A DNA stretch of 64,000 nt from Bradyrhizobium iriomotense (lineage in GTDB: Bacteria; Pseudomonadota; Alphaproteobacteria; Rhizobiales; Xanthobacteraceae): NCBI RefSeq assembly GCF_030160715.1, contig NZ_BSOW01000006.1, positions 1 to 64,000 of the forward strand, given 5' to 3'. Position numbers and translations under genes: made by a program. The notes beneath the pieces were generated by a model, which saw only the letters and a program-made list of their open reading frames with translations, did no database searches and was not told where the DNA came from. Of this stretch, positions 51,769-60,061 are shown piece after piece (the stretch's first letter is position 1; each line of letters starts with the position of its first letter).

Positions 51769-51874
51769 CTAAAGCATGATCCGGAAAAGTGCGAAGCGGT
51801 TTTCCGGAAAGATCATGCGCAAACAACGACCTAAAGCGCGATGACGATTCATCTGAAATCTCATCGCGCTTTTG
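51769..51874 (+). repeat. two-hairpin intergenic repeat, copy 3
   Basis: CTAAAGCATGATCCGGAAAA through TCTCATCGCGCTTTT. Just downstream (about 51905-51943) a further fragment (GCGACAACCGCGAAGCG, GCGCGGAGATCAACAA) resembles the insertion found inside copy 1, so the area is a mosaic of the same repeat family. It lies upstream of the enolase-superfamily gene. Confidence 0.87.
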
Positions 51875-51977
51875 GCGGAGCGTAGCGCGCACGCCAGAAC
51901 AAGCGCGACAAGCGCGACAACCGCGAAGCGTTTGCGCGGAGATCAACAAGGCTCGAAAAGAGCCGCCGGGGAGCGAT

Positions 51978-53192
51978 ATGACCAATTCATCGAAAGCCAC
52001 CAGTCTCGAGATTCTCGCCTGCGATGCCGGCTGGCGAAACTACCATTTCGTCAAGCTGACGACGGAGGACGGCATCGTCGGCTGGAGCGAGTTCGACGAG
52101 GGCTTTGGCTCACCCGGCGTCGGTGCCGCGATCCAGCGCCTCTCCAGCCGCGTGGTCGGGCAAAACGTCTTCCAGCACGAGCGCATTCATGCCGAGCTCT
52201 TCGCGGCGACGCGTCCCGCGGCCGGCGGCGTGGTGGCGCAGGCGCTGGGGGCGATCGAGAATGCGCTGCTCGATGCCAAGGCCAAGTGCCTCGGCGTGCC
52301 CTGCTATGAGCTTCTCGGCGGCAAGATCCGCGACCGCGTGCGCGTGTACTGGTCGCATTGCGCGACGTGGCGGATCAATCATCCGTCCTGGTACAAGCCG
52401 CCGATCGACAGCCTCGACGGCGTCAAGGCAATGGGGCGCGAGGTGCGCGAAAAGAAATTCACCGCGCTCAAGACCAACATCTTCTCCTATGACGACGGCA
52501 AGCCGACCGGCTGGCGGCCAGGCTTCGGCTCGCCGTTCCTGCCGGAGATCAATGTCGACCGAAAAATCCTGCGCGACCTGCACATGCATCTGGAGGCGAT
52601 ACGCGACGGCGCGGGACCCGATGTCGAGATCCTGCTCGATTGCAACTTCAACGCCAAGACCGAAGGCTATTTGAAGATCCTGCGCGCGATCGCCGACATC
52701 GACATGTTCTGGGTCGAGATCGACAGCTTCAATCCCGAGGCGCTCGGTTACATCCGCAGGCAGAGCCTGCACCCGATCTCGTCCTGCGAGACGCTGCTGG
52801 GCCTGCGCGAATTCCTGCCCTATTTCCGCGAGCAGGCGATGGACGTTGCGATCATCGACACGCCCTGGAACGGCGTCTGGCAGTCGATGAAGATCGCATC
52901 GGCCGCCGAAGCCTTCGAGGTCAACGTCGCCCCGCATAATTTCTACGGCCATCTCTGCTCGATGATGAACGCGCATTTCTGCGCCGCGGTGCCGAACCTG
53001 CGCATCATGGAGATCGACGTCGATCGCCTGGCCTGGGACCGCGAGCTGTTCACGCACGAGCCGGAGCTCGCGAACGGCCATCTCGTCATTCCGGATCGCC
53101 CCGGCTGGGGCACCGAGCCGAACGAGGAGGCGCTGCGCGCGCATCCACCGAAGACCAGCGGCGGGCTGCTCAGCTACGGACGCAAGAGCTAA
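51978..53192 (+). CDS. mandelate racemase/muconate-lactonising enzyme family protein
   Basis: 404 residues of the enolase superfamily. N-terminal capping domain to ~130, then the barrel. The general base is probably the Lys of KFTALKTN. Metal ligands are the Asp of ILLDCNFN, the Glu of FWVEIDSF and the Glu of SSCETLLG; a histidine occurs in VAPHNFYGH. This layout suits sugar-acid dehydratases (MR subgroup), but the substrate is not evident. GGGGAGCG precedes ATG 51978; the longer frame runs into the repeat. No transporter is adjacent. Confidence 0.84.
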   Translation: MTNSSKATSLEILACDAGWRNYHFVKLTTEDGIVGWSEFDEGFGSPGVGAAIQRLSSRVVGQNVFQHERIHAELFAATRPAAGGVVAQALGAIENALLDAKAKCLGVPCYELLGGKIRDRVRVYWSHCATWRINHPSWYKPPIDSLDGVKAMGREVREKKFTALKTNIFSYDDGKPTGWRPGFGSPFLPEINVDRKILRDLHMHLEAIRDGAGPDVEILLDCNFNAKTEGYLKILRAIADIDMFWVEIDSFNPEALGYIRRQSLHPISSCETLLGLREFLPYFREQAMDVAIIDTPWNGVWQSMKIASAAEAFEVNVAPHNFYGHLCSMMNAHFCAAVPNLRIMEIDVDRLAWDRELFTHEPELANGHLVIPDRPGWGTEPNEEALRAHPPKTSGGLLSYGRKS

Positions 53193-53209
53193 AGGCCAAG
53201 GCCTGAGGG

Positions 53210-53491
53210 CTAAGGCGTCACGGGATTGACGGCCGGAGACGTCTTCGGCCCCGGCCGCGCCGGCTCGACCGGCGATCTCGGCTCGGTCGGCAGCACGATC
53301 GCGCCTGCGGCGCGCGCGGCTTCACCCGTGGTGTGATACATCGCGACATGCGCCGGCTGGGACTTGGCCCGGCTCCACGGGCCGTGATCGACGAGCAGCA
53401 TCGCGGCGATGGTAAGGCCTGCGACGATGAGCGCAATCACGCCGGGATGGCGAAGCGCAATAGCAAGGGAGTTCGTGAAGCGGGTTGCCAT
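53210..53491 (-). CDS. small membrane-anchored proline-rich protein
   Basis: 93 residues. One membrane segment (PGVIALIVAGLTIAAMLLVD) after a short cytoplasmic start, then a periplasmic tail rich in Pro (TEPRSPVEPARPGPKTSP). No known family. Convergent with the enolase-superfamily gene. Confidence 0.62.
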   Translation of the reverse strand: MATRFTNSLAIALRHPGVIALIVAGLTIAAMLLVDHGPWSRAKSQPAHVAMYHTTGEAARAAGAIVLPTEPRSPVEPARPGPKTSPAVNPVTP

Positions 53492-53594
53492 CGAACACTC
53501 TGGGCTGTTTCCTCTGAAAGGTTAATTCAATGAGGGCGCGCGGGGTTCCGGCTCATTTGGCCCGGTTCCCTGCGGCTCGTTTCGGATTATGCGC

Positions 53595-53655
53595 ATTTGC
53601 ACTTGACGCGTCGGGCAAATCAGGTGTAAACAGGCATCATCGCAAGAGTCGTCGA
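53595..53655 (+). repeat. promoter-like repeat, copy C (5' part only)
   Basis: ACTTGACGCGTCGGGCAAAT (-35 at 53603), 18-nt spacer, TAAACA at 53627, then GGCATCATCGCAAGAGT. This is the first half of the element found complete at 56142 and 57764, without the terminator hairpin. It is the only notable feature in the 335-bp gene-free stretch 53493-53827. Confidence 0.6.
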
Positions 53656-53827
53656 TGCCCGCGAACTACGTATTCATTTTGGGTTGCGGGACCGGTTGCC
53701 TCGACGGAAGGCTGGTGCTTTCTGCACGTTCAGGCCATCCAGGTCGTGATCGATCAATATGCGGAAGCCGCTCTCGGCAATTGCGCGTTCTTCTGGAATA
53801 AGCCCCACAGTGCTGGCTAGGGCCAGC

Positions 53828-54517
53828 TCACCCGGCTCTCTGGCCCGGTACGTTCCCGCTGAGATGACGCCGTACTTTGTACGATCCCTGCCGAGGAGAT
53901 GCAAAAAGGGCGATGCTGGATCGGCGCCGCCCAACCAGGTGATCCCAGAGTCGCTTGAACCACGCTACATGACCCGTCACGCCTCTACGGTCGGCGCGAT
54001 GCATGGAGCCCACATTGCGTGGACGCAACGTCGTAGTCTTTCTATCGGAGGGAGCGAGATCCCTGACTTCGTGGCTCACATGCCCGGCGGAAGAATCCTC
54101 GATATCCTTCGCCCGGATCACGTCATGAACGCGTGGTTCGTCGTCGTGACTTTCCTTCACGGGGTCGGCGCGCTGATCCTGCACAGATACGACGTGCGAC
54201 GCGTCCTGAACTGGAGCGCGTTCGTTTGGTTCGTGCCGGGCTGGCTCCTGCACGGTTACTGGAGTGAGCACGACAGGAGCGGGCGGCTGTGGCCTCGCAG
54301 CCGAGCTTGCAGTCTGCACGCTAGCGCTAGGATGCAGACAACGACGCGCTGTTTCGATTTGGGCATCGCTGGCGCCGTGATTTCGTGCCCACGTCTCAGC
54401 GGCTGCTTCCGAGTATTTTGCGACATAGAAGCGTACCATGGCGCAAGAGACGCCGGCCGTGGCCGTTTGACCAAGCGCAATCAATGCAACAAAAGCTGGG
54501 ATTACTCGTCTCATCAT
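53828..54517 (-). CDS. exported hypothetical protein
   Basis: 229 residues. Signal peptide MRRVIPAFVALIALGQTATA. A conserved-looking helical segment follows (FYVAKYSEAAAETWARNHGA, SDAQIETARRCL), then a long polar, probably disordered region. The first ~60 residues are the recognisable Bradyrhizobium-type domain; the C-terminal ~150 residues look low in constraint and may be a frame extension. Function unknown. Confidence 0.6.
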   Translation of the reverse strand: MMRRVIPAFVALIALGQTATAGVSCAMVRFYVAKYSEAAAETWARNHGASDAQIETARRCLHPSASVQTASSAARPQPPAPVVLTPVTVQEPARHEPNERAPVQDASHVVSVQDQRADPVKESHDDEPRVHDVIRAKDIEDSSAGHVSHEVRDLAPSDRKTTTLRPRNVGSMHRADRRGVTGHVAWFKRLWDHLVGRRRSSIALFASPRQGSYKVRRHLSGNVPGQRAG

Positions 54518-54595
54518 CGCGATGCCCCCTGACGCTAACGCAGCAACTTCGAACGCCTCTGCTTTGGTCCCGCTCGCCGCCGCAAAGCACAGAAC

Positions 54596-54781
54596 CTAGC
54601 GGATGCTGACGAACATGCCCCAGGCCGCGGCGAGGGCCGCGCCAGCAAAGACAATGATGGGACTATCGCAGAAGGCGCTGCCATAGGTGCACATGGTGAC
54701 GCCTAACGAGCCGATCTCGTGATGGCTCGCGGAATAGAACAGGCCCGACAGGCCGAGCAGTGCAGCGGCGACGTAGTACAT
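54596..54781 (-). CDS. small two-helix membrane protein
   Basis: 61 residues with two hydrophobic segments (YYVAAALLGLSGLFYSAS and PIIVFAGAALAAAWGMFVSI) and two cysteines between them (MCTYGSAFCDS). A strong GGAGGAGA site precedes the ATG. No known family. Confidence 0.7.
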   Translation of the reverse strand: MYYVAAALLGLSGLFYSASHHEIGSLGVTMCTYGSAFCDSPIIVFAGAALAAAWGMFVSIR

Positions 54782-55073
54782 CGATCTCCTCCGATGGATT
54801 TCAAGCGCCGGGCCGCCGCGCAGCGCTTGATCCCTGATCGGAGATGATGGTGGCGTGAAGAAGTTTCATTCCGCCAAATTCGATTTAGTGCATTTTAGAT
54901 AAAGTTTGATACGCCTGCGCAATCACCGGCAGAACGGCAATCATCGAGACGAGTTCGCCGTTTATTGATAGAACGGGTTTCGTGAGCGGCCCGAATCTAC
55001 GCCCGCTTCACTCCGAATGCGCTTCGTTAACGCGCAACTGCAAGACGACGTTAGCGGCCACCTTTGATGGCCG

Positions 55074-55484
55074 CTATGAAGCGAGCCACTTTACGCGTGC
55101 CCATAGCGCGACGACTACACAGATATCAATCAAAAGGTGGATCGCCAAGGATATCCAGGGCGGGTTAGCATTTGAAACAAGCATCTTAATTGACGGTTCG
55201 AATGGACTGCATCCCGGTTTAGATAGCATGAAACCAGAAATATCGTCCTGTAGCTGCCGATTGATTTGAAGTCCTTGTCTCAGCAATTGCGAATGTCCGA
55301 TGGCGAATGCCAAGAACCCAACCGTCACGGCTGCGGCAATACGGGGAGACAGGGGCGATGCGGCAAACCCATATCCCGCCGCGGCGAATGTCGCCGCAGC
55401 ATAGACGGTCCAGAGACCATTAATTGTTGTCGTCTGTTGAGTGAACAGACCAACGGCATGGTTAAGCTCAAACTTGTCGTCCAT
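55074..55484 (-). CDS. hypothetical membrane protein
   Basis: 136 residues with about three membrane segments (TVYAAATFAAAGYGFAASPL, IAAAVTVGFLAFAIGHS, LAIHLLIDICVVVALWARV). ATG 55484 has GGAAGGTGAG upstream. No recognised function. Confidence 0.65.
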   Translation of the reverse strand: MDDKFELNHAVGLFTQQTTTINGLWTVYAAATFAAAGYGFAASPLSPRIAAAVTVGFLAFAIGHSQLLRQGLQINRQLQDDISGFMLSKPGCSPFEPSIKMLVSNANPPWISLAIHLLIDICVVVALWARVKWLAS

Positions 55485-55600
55485 TCTCACCTTCCCTGAT
55501 CATCATGAATAATCGCGGTCTTCACTGAAACAGCGATTTTCAGTACCAGCCGTGTGGCGCTTGCGGTGATCCGGAGCCGAATGTCCGCCTCAAGATGCGG

Positions 55601-55906
55601 CTAGATAATCTCGTGCGAGTTCAAGTATGCGAGAAGCGCGAGAATGAGCATGAGCACGCCTGCAACAAGCAATCCCGTTGAAGCAACTCCTTGCCATCTC
55701 ACCTTGACCGGCCCCACCTTGACGTCTGCAGAGCTTTTGTCTGCAGAGCTCTTGTCTCGGGAGGGGGACGGCAGAACAAAGCCACCCAAGGCAAGAAACA
55801 TCCCGCCGAAAGTGACTCCCAAAAATGCCTTCACGCCCAGTATCGTCACGAAGGCAATGATGAGAGGCAGTATTACAGGCAACAGTTCGTGCAGAACCAC
55901 TTTCAT
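55601..55906 (-). CDS. hypothetical two-helix membrane protein with tandem repeat
   Basis: 101 residues. Membrane segments at ~5-45 (LLPVILPLIIAFVTILGVKA) and ~78-98 (STGLLVAGVLMLILALLAYL). The soluble loop between them contains DKSSADKSSAD, from a 15-bp tandem duplication. AGGAGG precedes ATG 55906. No known family. Confidence 0.65.
   Translation of the reverse strand: MKVVLHELLPVILPLIIAFVTILGVKAFLGVTFGGMFLALGGFVLPSPSRDKSSADKSSADVKVGPVKVRWQGVASTGLLVAGVLMLILALLAYLNSHEII
55725..55754. repeat. 15-bp tandem duplication inside a gene
   Basis: TCTGCAGAGCTTTTG is followed directly by TCTGCAGAGCTCTTG, differing at one base, in frame. It adds five residues and could be a slippage site. Confidence 0.8.
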
Positions 55907-55942
55907 GGCGACCTCCTGGGTTCTCCGCCGTTTACGACGCAA

Positions 55943-56141
55943 AGGACCGCGCGGTTATTCGCACAAAGCAATTCGTTCCGAGTCCATACGGCTCGGTTAG
56001 GCTACCTCTGAAAATCTAATCCTAGTTGAGGAAGAGGGCCTCGAGTGTGAGATGCATTACATTACTCCACAATCATGGATCGAAATCTCGTGCGCATGAT
56101 GCGCTCGCCTTCAGGATGAGGCGAAGCATCCCATTAGATAG
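55943..56141. other. intergenic, no gene recognised
   Basis: Together with repeat copy A (56142-56262) and the following 151 bp, this makes a 471-bp gene-free stretch between two minus-strand genes. Nothing else was recognised. Confidence 0.4.
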
Positions 56142-56262
56142 GAAAATCCGAAATACACTTGACACGTCGGGCAAAACACCTCTAAAGTGGCATCATCGAA
56201 AGAGTTCGCATCGACCCGCGCGGAGAGATCCGCTGCGGGTTTTTCATCTCGATCCCAACCAT
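56142..56262 (+). repeat. promoter-plus-terminator repeat, copy A (candidate ~50-nt RNA)
   Basis: CTTGACA (-35 TTGACA 56159-56164), 18-nt spacer, TAAAGT (56183-56188), then GGCATCATCGAAAGAGTTCG and a terminator: ACCCGC-GCGGA, GAGA tetraloop, TCCGC-T-GCGGGT, then a T run (56214-56244). Nearly identical to copy B at 57764 over more than 100 bp. A transcript from about 56195 to 56244 is predicted. Confidence 0.6.
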
Positions 56263-56413
56263 GCGGCGATGGCGTTGGCCCAGCCGAACGTCCGCTTTCA
56301 ATACGAGAGCAGACGGTATGCGACTAAGCCGAGACTGGCGCTCTTGACCCTTTGCGGACATATCGAAATCAAAACAGACCGAAACGGCCGAGACGAGAAG
56401 CACTGCGGCTCAA

Positions 56414-57634
56414 CTACGGAAGTCCTTTTGTCGCCGTAAAGGGATTGAACCCGCGTTCTGCAAGAGCAGCCCATGAAGCTGCGCCAAGATGTGGCAATCG
56501 GAAATAGAGTCGTGGCTTGGCCGGATCGGTATCCAACATGAACCCAGTCGGCAGCCCTCGGACACTTGTGGCATAGAACCCGCCATCCGGCGACCTCTGG
56601 GATTCGATTACAGCGACCAACGATTTTGCCTCCCCAGTCCTGCCGAGCAATTCCAGCAAGAGAGCCATTTGGCTCGTCCCTTCGGTCCACACACCATCTC
56701 GATCTTCGCCGTAAGAAAAGCCCTTGTCGACACTCATTCGCTGTTCGGCGGTCGCAATTGCCGATACAAATTTCTTGGCCGCTCCGGGGAGCGCCGTTAA
56801 GGGCCAGACTTGAGCATCCAGAGCCAAAGTCGGGTTGCGCGTGACGCCGTCTTCGGCGGTGCCTGCGGCGAAACAAGCGCATGCCGGATCCCACATCGTA
56901 TTTACGAAGTGCTCTGCAGCTGTTGCCATATCACGCCAGCGCGAATCGCCTGTGCGGGTTGCAAGAAGGCCAAACGCGGCGGCGAGGTCAGTATTGTGTT
57001 CAGTCGATTTCCATGTCCGTACGTCGGGCGTCGGTTCGTGCCCAAAAGTACCGCCCGTGAAACCGCCAGTACCGCGCGTGTCGACCCATTGCGCGACCCA
57101 GGTGCCAAGCCGTGCCGCACCATCGCGGAACCGAGAGCTGGCGCTCACATCGTCAATCGACAGCAAAGCCAACATTGCCCATGCAACGTTGCCATTGTCG
57201 CTGCCCACCTGATATCGATCTTCTAACCACTTGTTCTGAGTATTGTCCCACCAGCCCGGAAGCTTGGCGGAGCCACTCGCCACCACACCCGCGGCGTAAG
57301 CGTTCCGGAGCCGTCCATCATGCCAGGTCCGGTCGTTATCGATGGCCCAGAGAATCGCCGCGCCGATCCGAGATGCTTTGTCTCGCTCACCGCAACCGAC
57401 TAATGCGATGGCGGCCACCGCATTGTCATAAAGGTATGCGGCGCCATTTAGAGGCCCCGATTCCACGGTCGGATAGCTGGGCAAGAACAACGGCCCTGGT
57501 GGTGCCTTATCGATTAGACCAGCGAGGTACCCGCATGCAGACACTTCTGGTGTTGCTAAAGCCCGTAGTGGAGTGGCGGCCATAATGATTATGAAAGTCG
57601 TTACGATCCATACGGAGGTTTCTATTCGGGCCAC
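56414..57634 (-). CDS. exported protein, predicted helical-barrel (six-hairpin glycosidase-like) fold
   Basis: About 406 residues. A signal peptide (SVWIVTTFIIIMAATPLRALA) is followed by repeated helix pairs with conserved aromatic/Gly loops (YLYDNAVAAIALVGCGE, WWDNTQNKWLEDRYQVGSDNG, STEHNTDLAAAFGLL, WTEGTSQMALLLELLG), the pattern of an alpha/alpha barrel such as secreted glycosidases or terpenoid-type barrels. I cannot name a family. GTG 57634 is preferred because GGAG lies 8 nt upstream and the signal peptide follows; the longer frame to 57871 runs into repeat copy B. Confidence 0.68.
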   Translation of the reverse strand: MARIETSVWIVTTFIIIMAATPLRALATPEVSACGYLAGLIDKAPPGPLFLPSYPTVESGPLNGAAYLYDNAVAAIALVGCGERDKASRIGAAILWAIDNDRTWHDGRLRNAYAAGVVASGSAKLPGWWDNTQNKWLEDRYQVGSDNGNVAWAMLALLSIDDVSASSRFRDGAARLGTWVAQWVDTRGTGGFTGGTFGHEPTPDVRTWKSTEHNTDLAAAFGLLATRTGDSRWRDMATAAEHFVNTMWDPACACFAAGTAEDGVTRNPTLALDAQVWPLTALPGAAKKFVSAIATAEQRMSVDKGFSYGEDRDGVWTEGTSQMALLLELLGRTGEAKSLVAVIESQRSPDGGFYATSVRGLPTGFMLDTDPAKPRLYFRLPHLGAASWAALAERGFNPFTATKGLP

Positions 57635-57763
57635 TTGCTGTTCTCCGGGGTGGACGATGATCCTATATGCCATCGGCGATGTCTGGAAGTGGCCCATAAG
57701 AGACGAACTGCCATACCTTTGCGAATGTCGGTTTGAAAGGTAGAGCGGGCATTCGGTCGTGTA
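57635..57763. other. intergenic upstream of the secreted barrel protein
   Basis: Part of a 686-bp stretch (57635-58320) whose only clear contents are repeat copy B and the 3' fragment copy D. Frames on both strands overlap here, but none has both a ribosome site and a recognisable protein. Confidence 0.4.
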
Positions 57764-57872
57764 TGAAAATCCGAAATCGACTTGACACGTCGGGCAAATC
57801 ACCTCTAAAGTGGCATCATCGAAAGAGTTCGCATCAACCCGCGCGGAGAGATCCGCCGCGGGTTTTTTCATT
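57764..57872 (+). repeat. promoter-plus-terminator repeat, copy B (candidate ~50-nt RNA)
   Basis: TTGACA 57782-57787, 18-nt spacer, TAAAGT 57806-57811, then GGCATCATCGAAAGAGTTCG and the hairpin 57837-57868 (same stem and GAGA loop as copy A, bulged C instead of T) ending in six T residues. It differs from copy A at only a few positions. Confidence 0.62.
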
Positions 57873-58156
57873 CCAATCCGAGATCGGACGGCGGCGGCGC
57901 TTCGCGGCCTCGCCCTCGTTGATATGCGTTCATTGAGCGCCGATCAGCGCGCCGTCGTCCGAACCATTATTGGCCGTGCACGCGCGAACGTGCCGGCCCG
58001 CGGCGCGAGCCAGTTGCTTGCGCCGCCGCGGCCCCCTGGCTGGGGATAGGGTTCGCGCCCGAAATGAATCGCGCTTCGTCTCGCGATCTGCCGCGCTCAT
58101 TCTTTTTGGGAGTAGCCAATGACGGCTTATCTGATCGCGCTCGCGCTTGCGCGCGC

Positions 58157-58190
58157 AAATCCGCTGCGGGTTTTTTCATTCCGATGCCCG
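58157..58190 (+). repeat. repeat copy D, 3' end only
   Basis: AAATCCGCTGCGGGTTTTTT then CATTCCGATGCC repeats the right arm and T run of copies A and B, but the left stem arm is missing, so no terminator can form. Confidence 0.5.
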
Positions 58191-58320
58191 GCCGTCTTAC
58201 CCGCAGCCGCAGGCTTGTTCGCTGTGAAAAGCGCGTCTGCAAGCGGTGGTGCGCGAAGATCGTCACAACTAGGCCGGGTGACTTGCGGAGATCGGGCATT
58301 GGTATGAGCCGGACAAGCTG

Positions 58321-58494
58321 ATGGGCTATTGCGTTGCGATCTACTTTTCGAAGCTCCTCGTCTTCGACAAGGTGCTCGGTCTTGGTTCGACTGATCCTCT
58401 TGCAGGTTTTGCCTCGGTCACCGCAAATCTCGTGGTCTCATTCTATTTCGCCAAGCGCGGGTTCGAAAACGTCGCAAGGATCATCAAGCGGTGA
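58321..58494 (+). CDS. 57-residue membrane protein, probably a 5'-truncated phage-type gene
   Basis: MGYCVAIYFSKLLVFDKVLG, then LGSTDPLAGFASVTANLVVS and FYFAKRGFENVARIIKR: two hydrophobic segments and a basic tail, in the manner of small holin-like or phage membrane proteins. The frame stays open upstream (HWYEPDKLMGY) without a start codon until a TGA, so the real N-terminus is probably lost or the gene starts at ATG 58321 with a poor ribosome site. It is followed by a strong terminator. Confidence 0.5.
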   Translation: MGYCVAIYFSKLLVFDKVLGLGSTDPLAGFASVTANLVVSFYFAKRGFENVARIIKR

Positions 58495-58553
58495 ACATTC
58501 GGGATGACGAGATCAGGGCCATCGTTGTGGAAACGCGTCCTTACGAAAAAAAA

Positions 58554-58587
58554 CGGCCCGGCAGCTTGATGCTGCCGGGCCGCTTTT
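58554..58587. terminator. strong rho-independent terminator
   Basis: A 12-bp perfect GC-rich stem, CGGCCCGGCAGC with GCTGCCGGGCCG, a 5-nt TTGAT loop, and CTTTTT after it. An A run precedes it, so it can work in both directions. Confidence 0.88.
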
Positions 58588-58713
58588 TGTGTTTTGATCG
58601 ACTCGCTGTGCGGGCCTTATGATCGGAAACGTGCAGGGGACTTGCGCCGTGGCGTGCGGCGGGCTTTAAAGTCGGCATTCGGCGGCAACAAGCCGAGTAG
58701 GGAGAAAGCGCGC

Positions 58714-59976
58714 ATGTTCGATCAGCAGCAACTGCCGGAGCGCCCACCGCGCGCCGGGAACGGGCCTACGGCGCTCGACGGACTGCTGGTCATCGATTTC
58801 ACGCGCGTGGTTGCGGGACCTGCCTGCACGCAAATGCTTGGCGATTTCGGCGCAGAGATCATCAAGATCGAGAACCCCGACGGCGGCGACGATACGCGGG
58901 CCTATGAACACGCCGAGATCGGAGGCGAGAGCGCCGCCTTCCTCAGCCTCAATCGCAACAAGCGCGGCATCGCGCTGGATCTCGCAGTGCCGGCCGCGCG
59001 CGAGGTGGCACGCGAGCTGATCCGCAAGGCGGACGTGGTCGTCGAGAATTTCTCGGGCGGCGTCATGAAGAAGTTCGGCCTCGATTACGAATCGGTCGCG
59101 CCGATCAATCCGCTGCTGATTTATTGCTCGATCTCCGCCTATGGTCGGACCGGGCCGTTTGCCTCGCGGCCCGGCTTTGATCCCATCACCCAGGCCGAGA
59201 GCGGCTTCATGTCGCTCAACGGCTTCCCCGATGGTCCCCCGGTCCGGACTGGTCCGCCGATCGTTGACATGGCGACAGGGATGGCGGCTGGCAACGCCAT
59301 CCTGCTCGCGCTGCTGGCCCGGCAGAAGCTGGGTCGCGGGCAGCACGTTGAAGTCGCGCTGTTTGATATTGCGATGGCCATGACCGGCTTCTACGGCATG
59401 GCCTATCTGATCAATGGCCAGAATCCCGGACGATTTGGCAATTCGCCGAGCGGTTCTCCCACCGTCGGAGTCTATGAGGCATCTGACGGACCTCTCTACA
59501 TGGCCTGCGCCAATGACAGGCTGTACCGGCGCCTGGTCGTTGAGGTGCTTGATCGTCCCGACCTCATCACCGATCCTCGCTTCGCAACGCGGAAAGCGCG
59601 GTCCGAGAACAAGGAGAGGCTGCGCGCCGCCATTGCCGAGGTGTTTGCAACCGATCGCCTCGAGAACTGGATGATGAAGATGAAGCAGGCCAACATCCCG
59701 GTTGGCTATCTTCGCACCGTCGAGGAAGGCTTCAATGCGCCCGAGGCGCGAGAGCGGCAACGGCTGAACCGGATCCCGCACCCCACGGCGGGCTGGGTGC
59801 CCAACATCGAATCTCCGCTGTCCATGAATCTCACGCCCGCAATTGAGCCCGTCGCGGCGCCGCTGTTGGGTGAGCACACCAGGGACGTCTTGCGCGAGAC
59901 GCTTGGTTATGACGAGCAACGGCTCGCCGAGCTTGCGGAGAACGGCGTCTTCGGATCAGGCCGGCGATCGGGGTAA
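58714..59976 (+). CDS. CoA-transferase family III (CaiB/BaiF)
   Basis: 420 residues. VIDFTRVVAGPACTQMLGDF and GAEIIKIENPDGGDDTR open the protein. SLNRNKRGIALDL, FSGGVMKKFGL and the probable catalytic Asp in PPIVDMATGMAAG complete the family signature. These enzymes move CoA between carboxylic acids such as succinate and an acyl substrate. GGGAGAAAG precedes ATG 58714. It leads a plus-strand set with a two-component monooxygenase, so an aromatic or alicyclic acid substrate is plausible. Confidence 0.88.
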   Translation: MFDQQQLPERPPRAGNGPTALDGLLVIDFTRVVAGPACTQMLGDFGAEIIKIENPDGGDDTRAYEHAEIGGESAAFLSLNRNKRGIALDLAVPAAREVARELIRKADVVVENFSGGVMKKFGLDYESVAPINPLLIYCSISAYGRTGPFASRPGFDPITQAESGFMSLNGFPDGPPVRTGPPIVDMATGMAAGNAILLALLARQKLGRGQHVEVALFDIAMAMTGFYGMAYLINGQNPGRFGNSPSGSPTVGVYEASDGPLYMACANDRLYRRLVVEVLDRPDLITDPRFATRKARSENKERLRAAIAEVFATDRLENWMMKMKQANIPVGYLRTVEEGFNAPEARERQRLNRIPHPTAGWVPNIESPLSMNLTPAIEPVAAPLLGEHTRDVLRETLGYDEQRLAELAENGVFGSGRRSG

Positions 59977-60061
59977 CCCGGCTGGATCCTGCCGCTGACA
60001 TTGCATCGTCTTGATTTGGCGGGCTTCCGGCCGCATAACAGTCGAGAAACGAGGGACACGA

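Noticed and set aside
53530..53820. 96-residue plus-strand frame
   Set aside because: It covers the promoter-like repeat copy C, has no ribosome site and no domain; an opposing frame of similar quality overlaps it.
57635..57871. 79-residue N-terminal extension with a CPTC cysteine pair ahead of the secreted barrel protein
   Set aside because: It runs through repeat copy B. In copy A the T run is one base shorter, which breaks this frame. The GTG at 57634 has a good ribosome site and directly precedes a signal peptide.
56026..57936. Shared peptide (LDTSGK, PLKWHHRKSSH, PARRDP) in two plus-strand frames
   Set aside because: The similarity is a by-product of DNA identity between repeat copies. 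A promoter and a terminator occupy the same bases, there is no ribosome site, and the frames diverge outside the repeat.
58119..58307. 62-residue plus-strand frame with GGGAG upstream
   Set aside because: Only the first ~15 residues look protein-like. The rest runs through repeat fragment D and Arg/Ala-rich sequence, and it is out of frame with the phage-type fragment downstream.
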